The notes below the pieces were generated by a model. That model was not told where the DNA came from. It did not search any database and saw only the letters and a program-made list of their open reading frames with translations. Of a stretch of 7,910 nt of DNA, positions 1 through 6,100 are shown piece by piece. The position numbers and the translations under genes are program-made. How positions within the stretch are numbered: the first letter of the stretch is position 1; each line of letters opens with the position of its first letter. This DNA comes from Candidatus Helarchaeota archaeon (GTDB lineage: Archaea > Asgardarchaeota > Lokiarchaeia > Helarchaeales > HEL-GB-A). The stretch spans positions 1 through 7,910 of the forward strand of contig JAEOSY010000219.1 in NCBI GenBank assembly GCA_016840125.1, given 5' to 3'.

Positions 1-17
1 AGTCTGTCCTTTCACCA

Positions 18-120
18 GGGGCATTAACGGATTTTAGTGGGTGATGCCCCGTAAAAGGAAATGTAGGGAGGAGGGGGTTGGGGTTAAAATAAAAGTAGAA
101 ATTGATTACAGGGCATCACC
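18..120. repeat. Mutually exclusive inverted repeats around a G-rich tract
   Basis: GGGGCAT at 18-24 is the exact reverse complement of ATGCCCC at 44-50. The overlapping GGTGATGCCC at 40-49 is also the exact reverse complement of GGGCATCACC at 111-120. The middle element can therefore pair with the left or the right arm but not both. CCTTTCACCA occurs twice in direct orientation, at 8-17 and 119-128. A G-rich tract (66-83, runs of 3, 2, 5 and 4 G) lies between the middle and right arms. The repeats are seen directly; any role as an attenuator or recombination end is inference. Confidence 0.45.
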
Positions 121-124
121 TTTC

Positions 125-611
125 ACCATCGCTTATCATTCCCTCATGCTCCCTTCATTTGCAGACTATATAAATTTATTGATAAAATGCCTACTAGGAG
201 GAAATTTTTAGGAAAACCGAGCTGATAATTTGGTGTTAATTTCTTATTACAGAGATCTTAATATCATTGTAAGTTTGTTACCCATGTTTTATAACTCATC
301 TAACCATTTTGATTTTATAGTTTAGAGTAACGAGTGAACCGACCAAAAAAGTAACAGTCACACTCCTCTATTTTAAGATGATGAGACGCTTTGTGTTTTT
401 AAATGATTGAGGGAATTTACGGTTGAAAGAGGGGATGTTTTTTGTTTTTGTCGAAGGATTCAACTCAAAAGAAGAGCTCACTCAATAAATTGTTCTGTTA
501 CGCCGTTACATTTTTATTAAAGTACGGCTCTAATACAACCAAACAAGAAAATCCTTACAATTACTACTGGTACATCCGATATGATTGAAATCAGTACTAG
601 TAATCATTCTA
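125..611. other. AT-rich stretch without a convincing gene
   Basis: No long ORF is supported here. Short open stretches exist: TTG 230 to TAG 325 (31 codons, hydrophobic) and an open frame from 427 to 588 ending in a Tyr-rich C-terminus. Neither has a clear ribosome-binding site or a recognisable product. A strong archaeal TATA-like box (CTATATAAATTTAT, 166-179) and an AGGAGG sequence (195-200) are present, but no start codon follows at normal spacing. ATGATT (581-586) and AATCAT (602-607) form a small inverted repeat. Confidence 0.4.
166..179 (+). promoter_or_regulatory. Candidate archaeal TATA box without an obvious gene
   Basis: CTATATAAATTTAT resembles an archaeal TATA element. Transcription would be expected roughly 25 bases downstream, near an AGGAGG at 195-200. 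The first downstream ORFs are 12 codons (ATG 187) and 31 codons (TTG 230), so the transcript may be non-coding, or the gene may be lost. The sequence is also fairly symmetrical, so the strand is uncertain. Confidence 0.25.
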
Positions 612-774
612 ATGAATAGGGGAAGATAATATCTCAGAAAATCCTTCGGTAACGGTCTCCAAAGCCATCAAATCGCTCGAAAAAATCTTGGAACTGATCG
701 AGGACATCCAAGAGATCTATAAGAGGGGATTCCCTCGTGAATGCGCGGAAACGTCCACTAAACGAGTACCTTAA
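612..774 (+). pseudogene. Remnant or mis-sequenced small helical ORF
   Basis: From 616 to the TAA at 772-774 the plus strand is open and reads like protein. A helical, heptad-like segment with alternating Lys/Glu and Leu/Ile (SKAIKSLEKILELIEDIQEI) is followed by a polar tail. G+C is visibly higher than in the flanks. The frame has no ATG, GTG or TTG before the helix. ATG 612-614 lies one base out of frame, and removing one G from the GGGG run at 619-622 would join it to give a protein of about 53 residues starting MNREDN. No ribosome-binding site is evident. It could be a decayed gene, a fragment, or a gene disrupted by a one-base assembly error. The product is not recognised. Confidence 0.25.
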
Positions 775-862
775 TTATTTTGTGTTGCGTGCACCTATAC
801 GAAATAAACTCAGGGGAAATGAAAGTACATTATGCTCCTAGCCAATACAGCTTGTTTTATCT

Positions 863-1262
863 TCATTCAATGATGGTATTTCTAATAATTTGGGGGGCGA
901 TCCGTTCAATATATGTGATTAGGTGCTTGATATTGAACGGTTTGTGTATAAATCCCACTGCACCAGCTTCAAATACTAATCGTCTCACAGTTCGGTCAGC
1001 AGTAGCGAAGATAACCTTAGCTTTGGAGTCCCTGTGAAGTATCTCCTTCATGGCTTCAAGCCCATTTTTTCCAGGCATTTGGTAGTCCATAATTATTATC
1101 TCAGGTTTTGGTGAGAGGCGTTCAAATGCGGCGACAGCTTCGGCGCCATTTGTAGCGGTCCCCACAATTCTATGACCCCGTTCTTCCAATATCATCCGAT
1201 AGAGCATTAGGATAGAATTGTCATCTTCTACCAGAAGAACTGTTGTTATTTTGAGCCACCAC
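863..1262 (-). CDS. CheY-like response-regulator receiver protein, start unresolved
   Basis: This is a stand-alone receiver domain, the phosphoacceptor partner of a sensor histidine kinase; no output domain follows. The frame is open from 1282 to the TGA at 863-865. The acidic pocket VEDD (codons at about 1231-1220), the phosphoacceptor Asp in IIIMDYQMPGKNG, the switch Thr in FATAD and the Lys in HKPF are all present, so all catalytic positions are complete. The first in-frame ATG (1205-1207) would delete beta-1 and the acidic pair, so it is unlikely to be the real start. No ATG, GTG or TTG precedes it in this frame. GTG 1262-1260 lies one base out of frame, and losing one A from the AAAA at 1249-1252 would join it and give MVAQITTVLLVEDD. 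It is either a homopolymer sequencing error, a non-canonical start, or a gene damaged at its 5' end. The neighbours do not include a histidine kinase, so its partner is unknown. Confidence 0.85.
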
Positions 1263-1415
1263 CCTTCAGAGGAATTGAAAGTTTAACCCTTCTAAAAGTA
1301 ATAGTTACATAAAATAGAGTTAGAGTTCAATTCTAAACATGTATCATTGTTACGGATTTAGTAACAATTAAAGCAAACCATTCCTTATAAGGGAGACGCT
1401 TTTTTCGTGTTTGTA
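1263..1415. other. Region upstream of the receiver gene
   Basis: This AT-rich stretch should hold the receiver gene's promoter. On the minus strand a TATTTTATG-like sequence (about 1308-1316) is the best TATA candidate. It sits roughly 50 bases upstream of the presumed N-terminus. No gene is seen. Confidence 0.25.
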
Positions 1416-1545
1416 ATGGAAGTAGATAAAAGTCGGTCACGTCTACTGTGTGGGCTAGACACGTCTATGAATGTCTTAAAAAAACTTGATTGAGGAATTA
1501 TCCAAACCTCAAAACTTGGTTGAGGAGTTTGCGAAACGTTTTTAG
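1416..1545 (+). pseudogene. Small ORF interrupted at an A7 run
   Basis: ATG 1416-1418 opens a frame coding MEVDKSRSRLL... that stops at TGA 1491-1493, just after a run of seven A (1478-1484). The +1 frame immediately continues with two 10-residue units, NLIEELSKPQ and NLVEEFAKRF, ending at TAG 1543-1545. At the DNA level, AAAACTTGATTGAGGAATT (1481-1499) and AAAACTTGGTTGAGGAGTT (1511-1529) match in 17 of 19 bases at a 30-base period. A six-A run would give one 42-residue helical protein. The alternatives are programmed slippage, pseudogene or assembly error. There is no obvious ribosome-binding site and no recognised product. Confidence 0.3.
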
Positions 1546-1549
1546 GGTA

Positions 1550-1597
1550 GTGGTAAACTTCTAACGAAGTTTGTAAGTTTCTAACAAAATTTCTAAC
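1550..1597 (+). repeat. TTCTAAC repeat cluster A
   Basis: Three direct copies of a TTCTAAC-type unit end at 1565, 1585 and 1597, the first two carrying a GTAA(A/G) prefix. The first copy, GTAAACTTCTAACGAAG (1553-1569), is identical over 17 bases to 3133-3149 in cluster B. It lies just beyond the 3' end of the 337-aa gene. Confidence 0.6.
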
Positions 1598-1649
1598 GTA
1601 ATTTTCATTTATGTGGATTTGGGGGGTACTGCCTAAAAACCAGATTTTC

Positions 1650-1665
1650 AAAAAATACTAAAAAA
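1650..1665 (-). terminator. Oligo-T terminator after the 337-aa gene
   Basis: On the minus strand two T6 runs (1665-1660 and 1655-1650) follow 12 bases after the stop codon of the 1677-2690 gene, with a T5 run further on. U-rich tracts without a strong hairpin are typical archaeal intrinsic terminators. Confidence 0.5.
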
Positions 1666-1676
1666 TGCCACTATTT

Positions 1677-2690
1677 TCAATATAAAGTTTGAAAAGAATA
1701 GAAAATATCGAAAATGTAAAATAGATTCGTCCTCAGGTTCATCAATGCTTTTTTTAATTTCACTTTTTTATAAGTTTTCTTCTTAGGGAACTGGAGTAGA
1801 AATTCGCCGTTCTTTTTGATGATAGGGGAATCGTGGACATAACCATTTCGAAATTTTTTATGAGGGAGTATACAATTCTTGTAATAAATTTCAAATCGCC
1901 AATCTCTCTTTCTTAAATAGTTTTTGGCTGGATTAAAGGGATATTTGTGAGCTTCCAACGGTTTTTTTTCAACAATTAAATGCAAAAGCTGGGCGAGATT
2001 TACATAACAAACTTCAAACAGCGAAAATGTCCTTACAAAGAGGAAAAATAGCACGTCAATATCCTCAGCTAAAGGCGTCTTACCTATCTTGATGAGAAAA
2101 TTGTGATATTGATAAACCTGTTGATTTATTTGGTACAATTGGCGGAGATCGAAACTGGATGCATTTATGTAAGGAGCAAAGGTTTCATCGAAAATATCCT
2201 TTAAAATGTTATAAGGAAACTTCAATTTATTCACGTATTTCTTATAGAGCTTGCCTAATCTTTTGGGGAGAAGCTGAAATATGTAGTGGTTATCATTTAC
2301 ATGACCGTTCTTTATTAAGGGATTTATGAATCGGTTCAAAATTCTTAGTAACCGTCTCACATGAGATTTGTATTTTTGCGGCGAAAACTGGTCCCTCCTT
2401 AGCTTTTCTAGTTTTGCCTCTATCGTATTCACGTCCTGCACTTCAATGACACGCATACTCTTCTGGATCAACTCCAAAAAATGTGGATCCATACGTAGAA
2501 TTGCATCCATAAGTTCGGAACCGTACCGTTTGATCCAATAATAGCGTTTCCCCGTCTCTACTATTAGGAATATCTTGTTTAAAACCCTAAAAGGAAATAT
2601 ATTTTTGGATAATTGCAGATGTGTAGCTATTTTTCTCAAAATTCGCCTTATAAATTTGACCACTTGATAATTTATATGCAAGGTTTTCAT
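1677..2690 (-). CDS. Basic 337-aa protein with a C-terminal HEPN-like motif
   Basis: The protein is not assigned by overall similarity. It is strongly basic and rich in aromatic residues, with no signal peptide and no clear membrane segment, although residues 210-240 are a hydrophobic helix. Near the C-terminus, FRNGYVHD places R281, N282 and H286 in an R-N-x3-H arrangement. This matches the Rx4-6H motif of HEPN-superfamily ribonucleases, where Asn often follows the Arg. The motif is followed by a loop with a GEFLLQFP strand and a last helix (about 310-330), as in many HEPN domains. HEPN proteins are common in toxin-antitoxin, abortive-infection and CRISPR-associated defence, so an RNase role is possible but inferred from a short motif. 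Start ATG 2690 has AGGTAG about 11 bases upstream. The gene stands alone, with no partner ORF that would serve as an antitoxin. It is flanked by TTCTAAC repeat clusters and ends at oligo-T runs. Confidence 0.7.
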   Translation of the reverse strand: MKTLHINYQVVKFIRRILRKIATHLQLSKNIFPFRVLNKIFLIVETGKRYYWIKRYGSELMDAILRMDPHFLELIQKSMRVIEVQDVNTIEAKLEKLRRDQFSPQKYKSHVRRLLRILNRFINPLIKNGHVNDNHYIFQLLPKRLGKLYKKYVNKLKFPYNILKDIFDETFAPYINASSFDLRQLYQINQQVYQYHNFLIKIGKTPLAEDIDVLFFLFVRTFSLFEVCYVNLAQLLHLIVEKKPLEAHKYPFNPAKNYLRKRDWRFEIYYKNCILPHKKFRNGYVHDSPIIKKNGEFLLQFPKKKTYKKVKLKKALMNLRTNLFYIFDIFYSFQTLY

Positions 2691-2771
2691 ATTCGAATCT
2701 ACCTACGATTTAGTGAAACTAACCTTCACGCGTCTTCTTCCGTTAGAAGGTCGCTTCAAGTACTTGCCGTA
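2691..2771. promoter_or_regulatory. Leader of the 337-aa gene
   Basis: On the minus strand this holds a TAGGTAG ribosome-binding candidate just before ATG 2690. It also holds CTTCTAACGGAAG (2738-2750), an inverted-orientation copy of the TTCTAAC(G)AAG unit found in clusters A and B. No clear TATA box could be chosen. Confidence 0.3.
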
Positions 2772-2881
2772 TTTAGACAAAGTTGTTAAAAATAGGGGGC
2801 TCGATTCTATAAATACCGCGTAGTATTGGGATACTACAACTACTGCCTGTAGTATCCCTAGACTACTAAACTTTGTCAGAA
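2772..2881. repeat. Nested inverted repeat
   Basis: The outer arms GACAAAGTT (2776-2784) and AACTTTGTC (2869-2877) are perfect and can extend to 2772 and 2881 with one mismatch and one G-T pair. Inside, GGGATACTACA (2828-2838) pairs perfectly with TGTAGTATCCC (2848-2858) around a 9-base loop. This inner stem continues through a small internal loop to GTAGT (2820-2824) pairing with ACTAC (2862-2866). No flanking target duplication was seen. It may be a miniature element end, an operator or a structured RNA. Confidence 0.55.
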
Positions 2882-3066
2882 ACTCCTTTTTGACGGAGCA
2901 AAGAAATTATTCACCTAGATTCGACAAAAGTCCGATAAGGAATTATCATTTAGTAAGAACAGCAGAAGCGCTTGACTTTAAGCGTGGGGTTGTAAGGAAT
3001 TATGTAGTAGAAAATGATAATCGTCAAAATCAAAATAGAGATTCTGGGATAGCTGGATTTAATTGA
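2824..3066 (+). pseudogene. Open remnant with a helix-turn-helix-like segment
   Basis: The frame is open for 80 codons from just after TAG 2821-2823 to TGA 3064-3066 but has no ATG; the only usual start is TTG 2890. Its second half reads like protein, and a segment around LVRTAEALDFKRGVVRNYV (about 2962-3018) has the spacing and residues of a helix-turn-helix, such as those at the N-terminus of some transposases. The 5' part runs through the nested inverted repeat. It may be a decayed mobile-element gene. The product is not recognised and the HTH reading is by eye only. Confidence 0.2.
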
Positions 3067-3105
3067 AGAGTCCTTGTATTTGCTTCTAGTGATATTTTTC
3101 TTTGT

Positions 3106-3194
3106 GTGGTAAACCTCTAACCAAAAAAGTTAGTAAACTTCTAACGAAGCCCTCTACTTTTTGTAAACTTCTAACTAGCTATTAAAGTTCTAAC
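3106..3194 (+). repeat. TTCTAAC repeat cluster B
   Basis: Four direct copies of a GTAAACTTCTAAC-like unit end at 3121 (CTCTAAC variant), 3145, 3175 and 3194, with spacings of 24, 30 and 19 bases. GTAAACTTCTAACGAAG at 3133-3149 is identical to 1553-1569. GTGGTAAACCTCTAAC at 3106-3121 matches 1550-1565 in 15 of 16 bases. GTTAG at 3129-3133 also makes a small hairpin with the following CTAAC. Confidence 0.6.
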
Positions 3195-3227
3195 TACAAG
3201 ATCAAAGATATTTTAATAGGGAAATAA

Positions 3228-3274
3228 CTAATCGTGTAATACACAGAACTTGTGATTAGAAAGACCTATATAGG
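3228..3274 (+). promoter_or_regulatory. Candidate promoter/operator of the LRR operon
   Basis: CTAATC (3228-3233) and GATTAG (3254-3259) form an inverted repeat that encloses a second one, GTGT-AAT-ACAC (3234-3244). Just downstream is the palindrome CCTATATAGG (3265-3274), which contains TATATA and could be the TATA box for the genes starting at 3397. That would leave an untranslated leader of about 100 bases. AT-rich sequence nearer the gene (about 3340-3352) is an alternative. No gene is seen between 3067 and 3396. Confidence 0.35.
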
Positions 3275-3368
3275 AGATTCGGGAAGTTCTGGTTCTTACA
3301 ATTTAACTTTGATGAGAGAAATTGATGTAAAATAGTAAGGAAAAATTAAGCTAGAGGAATAAATAAGC

Positions 3369-3396
3369 TGCAATCAATTGTGAGCGGGATGTATAC
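3369..3396 (+). promoter_or_regulatory. Leader shared by both LRR genes, first copy
   Basis: The 28 bases before ATG 3397 match the 28 bases before ATG 4741 without gaps in 22 positions, beginning TGCAATCAATT and followed in both by ATGG. GTGAG is the best ribosome-binding candidate here. Confidence 0.55.
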
Positions 3397-4710
3397 ATGG
3401 TTGAACTCCCAGCAGACTTCGATATCAATCCCCCAAAGGATGCTATCGAGATCAATAACATCTTGATAAGCAAGAAAGAATATGATGGTTTGAAGGATTT
3501 ATCTCGTGGTCCTAAAAGCGTGGAATCCCTTCAAAGAAATGGCATGCTTCACCAAGGACATGTCATCCATTTAAGAATACACAAGAAGATTCCAGAAGGA
3601 TTTGGCTTTGATGTCTTCCCCTACTTGGTAAAATTAGAAATTCAAGGCCACTTTATTGAGGACACATTTCCTTCTTCTATTGGTAAACTTCCTTATCTTG
3701 AAGAACTACAATTTGAAGGAAATTATAAATGTGTAAAGTTCCCATCAAATCTAAAATTATCACCTAGGTTGAACACACTCATTCTTGATGGTTCTGGGTT
3801 TTCTGAAATTCCTCCTGTCCTTCAAAATCCTCTTGCGTTGAAGAATTTAAGCTTGTCAAGAACACCGGTAGAAATGATGCCCGAATGGGTGGAGGAATGC
3901 ATCAATCTAGAGCGCCTCTCGGTTGATAGAACAAATATTTCAAATTTCCCAGATTCTCTTGAGAAGCTTCAATCGTTAGTGATGGTATATTTGGAAAAAT
4001 TAAATCTCATAGATATTCCACCATTCATTGGAAAATTACGAAAGTTGAAGTTTCTTTATTTAGAGCGTAATAATATTTCAAATCTTCCTGATTGGATAGG
4101 AAACCTCGCTTCCCTCAAGAAACTTGACTTGAATTATAACAAGATTGAACACCTTCCCCATAGCATTGGGAAACTCTCGAATTTGGAATCTTTATGGATA
4201 TCTAATAACCATCTTCACGACCTCCCCGATTCTATTAACGGATGCAAATCTTTGAGATCTATTAAGGCTCAGAAAAACGTGATAGAATATATTAGCTCCA
4301 ATATTGGGGAATGTCGTAATTTAGGGGCATTGAACCTTGAAGATAATAGAATTAAAGACATTCCCGAGACAATTGGGAATTTAGCTAATTTAGGTTCCTT
4401 GTACATCAATAAAAACCATATTCTATCCCTGCCAGAGAGCATCGGCAACCTTCAACAATTACATCTGCTCAATATTGCTGAAAATAATCTGCGGGACCTT
4501 CCCGAATCCATGGGCAACCTGCCGGAAAGCGTGTTTTTAATGATGGGAGGGAATCCTTTGCCCGAACTTATGTGGAAAATGCTAGATGATCCCGCGAGCG
4601 AGGAACGCCCAATTGCAATTCTCCGCCGTTTCTTTAGCGCCCGCAAGGAAGCCAAGCGCCGGCTGCTGGCAGGTAAAAAAGATTCGAAGGTGAATAAGCA
4701 AGAAAAGTAA
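3397..4710 (+). CDS. Leucine-rich repeat protein, first tandem paralogue
   Basis: This 437-aa cytoplasmic protein has no signal peptide or membrane helix. Residues 9-56 are the N-terminal module shared with the next gene and with the Roadblock protein downstream (IEINNILIS..EYDGLK...GH). Residues 72-390 hold about 13 LRRs of 23 residues with the pattern LxxLxLxxNxIxxLPxxIGxL, ending in a cap GGNPLPELM. The C-terminus is a basic tail with RRFFSARKEAKRRLLAG at 410-426. LRR solenoids are protein-binding scaffolds, so the role is inferred to be interaction, with the partner unknown. The repeat at 285-307 lacks the usual LP and carries IS instead. The last ~200 bases are visibly richer in G+C than the body. 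ATG 3397 is chosen because its leader is conserved in front of the second paralogue, whose start lies 30 bases after this stop. Confidence 0.93.
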   Translation: MVELPADFDINPPKDAIEINNILISKKEYDGLKDLSRGPKSVESLQRNGMLHQGHVIHLRIHKKIPEGFGFDVFPYLVKLEIQGHFIEDTFPSSIGKLPYLEELQFEGNYKCVKFPSNLKLSPRLNTLILDGSGFSEIPPVLQNPLALKNLSLSRTPVEMMPEWVEECINLERLSVDRTNISNFPDSLEKLQSLVMVYLEKLNLIDIPPFIGKLRKLKFLYLERNNISNLPDWIGNLASLKKLDLNYNKIEHLPHSIGKLSNLESLWISNNHLHDLPDSINGCKSLRSIKAQKNVIEYISSNIGECRNLGALNLEDNRIKDIPETIGNLANLGSLYINKNHILSLPESIGNLQQLHLLNIAENNLRDLPESMGNLPESVFLMMGGNPLPELMWKMLDDPASEERPIAILRRFFSARKEAKRRLLAGKKDSKVNKQEK

Positions 4711-4712
4711 AA

Positions 4713-4740
4713 TGCAATCAATTATGAACGTGATGATAAC
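4713..4740 (+). promoter_or_regulatory. Leader shared by both LRR genes, second copy
   Basis: This is the duplicated 28-base leader lying between the two LRR genes. It contains GTGAT seven bases before ATG, complementary to the ATCAC of an archaeal 16S 3' end, and supports ATG 4741 as start. Confidence 0.55.
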
Positions 4741-6057
4741 ATGGTAAAACTCCCAACAAGTATAGATGTACTCCCTTCTGATGATATAATAACAATTAAC
4801 AACACAAATATCGACCGTGCTCAATATGAGGCATTGAAGGAGCTTAGTTATCATGATTCAATAATGGAAGATTATGAGATTGGTGGATTCATACACAGAG
4901 GACATATTCTAAGAATTAAAACTTTTAAACAAATTCCAACTGATTTTGACTTCAGTGCATTTCCATATCTCCTGGAACTTGAAATTAAAGGGGAATTTGA
5001 AGAAGAGATGTTTCCAAAGAGTGTAGGCATGCTTCGACATCTCAGAAGTTTAAAATTCTACTATAATCATAAATGCATAACCATACCCGAAGATACTAAG
5101 CTTTCTCCCCACTTAGCTGAACTCCATCTTATCGGAAATAATTTTAATTCAATTCCTCCTTTACTCTCAAACCCAAATGAAATAAGGGATCTGGATCTGA
5201 GAAGGAATCCCATTAGGGAATTTCCAATGTGGATCCTTGAATGTTCTAACCTCAATACCTTATCATTAGCAGATACTGAAATATCATTCTTCCCGATTTC
5301 TGGAAAATCACTAGGAAACCTGAAAGTAATTAACATTAATCGAATTAAAATAAGAGAAATACCCCTATTTCTTCGCAATCTCCAAAAAATTGAATTTATA
5401 TATTCATCAGATAATAATATCCATCTCCTTCCTGATTGGATTGGTGAGCTAAAAAATTTAAAAAAATTATTCATAAAAAATAACATAATCACCTCGCTTC
5501 CCTCCTCCTTTAGTCAATTAAATAAATTGGAAACTTTGCATGTTCAGAATAACAAGCTTAAGGAAATCCCGGATGCAATTGGTGGTTGCATGGCTTTAGA
5601 GGAATTAGATGCAAGGGAAAATATGATCCAACAGATAAGTACCGAGATCGGACAATGTAATAATTTATCGAAGTTAATCTTAACAAAAAATAACCTTCAA
5701 CGGCTCCCTGACTCATTCGGAGAATTAGAATCATTGGGTTTATGTGAACTTGATTATAATCAACTTGAATCCTTACCAATTAGCCTTGGGAAGCTTCAGA
5801 ATTTATATATACTGAATATTGAATTCAACCAATTACGGGACCTACCCGTATCTATACTAAATCTTCCTGATGATTTGGATTTAATGATAGAGGCGAATCC
5901 TCTTCCGCAGGTTTTATTAAAGATGCTTGATGATAATTCCGGGGAAGAAGAGCCTATAGTTACTCTCCGTCGCTTTTTCAAGGCCCGGGAGGAAGCCAAG
6001 CACCGACTGCTGGCAGGTATGAAAGACGAGTCGAAAGTGAACACAACAGAAAAATAA
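4741..6057 (+). CDS. Leucine-rich repeat protein, second tandem paralogue
   Basis: At 438 aa it aligns with the preceding protein essentially without gaps over the first ~426 residues, so it is a tandem duplicate. It has the same order: N-terminal module at 9-56 (ITINNTNIDRAQYEALK...GGFIHRGH), about 13 LRRs at 72-390, cap EANPLPQVL, and basic tail RRFFKAREEAKHRLLAG at 410-426. Cys112, Cys168, Cys283 and Cys306 occupy the same positions in both. The repeat at 285-307 again has IS in place of LP. The DNA of the body is AT-rich and diverged. The tail segment 5991-6019 matches 4647-4675 in the first gene in all but two of 29 bases, which suggests a conserved or gene-converted 3' cassette. It is probably a protein-interaction scaffold; the ligand is unknown. 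The next gene starts 43 bases later. Confidence 0.93.
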   Translation: MVKLPTSIDVLPSDDIITINNTNIDRAQYEALKELSYHDSIMEDYEIGGFIHRGHILRIKTFKQIPTDFDFSAFPYLLELEIKGEFEEEMFPKSVGMLRHLRSLKFYYNHKCITIPEDTKLSPHLAELHLIGNNFNSIPPLLSNPNEIRDLDLRRNPIREFPMWILECSNLNTLSLADTEISFFPISGKSLGNLKVININRIKIREIPLFLRNLQKIEFIYSSDNNIHLLPDWIGELKNLKKLFIKNNIITSLPSSFSQLNKLETLHVQNNKLKEIPDAIGGCMALEELDARENMIQQISTEIGQCNNLSKLILTKNNLQRLPDSFGELESLGLCELDYNQLESLPISLGKLQNLYILNIEFNQLRDLPVSILNLPDDLDLMIEANPLPQVLLKMLDDNSGEEEPIVTLRRFFKAREEAKHRLLAGMKDESKVNTTEK

Positions 6058-6100
6058 ATGTTGAATATAAGATGGATGACAATTTGAGAGATGAATCCGA

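Noticed and set aside
780..1037. 85-codon plus-strand ORF
   Set aside because: It is antisense to the receiver gene, whose conserved motifs show the minus strand is the coding one.
1385..1651. 88-codon minus-strand ORF
   Set aside because: It runs antisense through the A7 small ORF and repeat cluster A. Its apparent VRN repeats are just the TTCTAAC units read backwards, and it has no ribosome-binding signal.
2686..2705. tRNA T-loop-like TTCGAAT
   Set aside because: The flanking bases do not form a T-stem and no other tRNA arm can be found.
3106..3194. CRISPR array
   Set aside because: The units are only about 13 bases, imperfect and irregularly spaced (19-30 bases), and no cas gene is present.
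4452..4854. Overlapping minus-strand ORFs at the LRR1/LRR2 junction
   Set aside because: They lie antisense to the conserved LRR tail and leader and show no protein features.
5067..5492. 141-codon minus-strand ORF inside the second LRR gene
   Set aside because: It is a shadow of an LRR-coding frame that aligns residue by residue with its paralogue.
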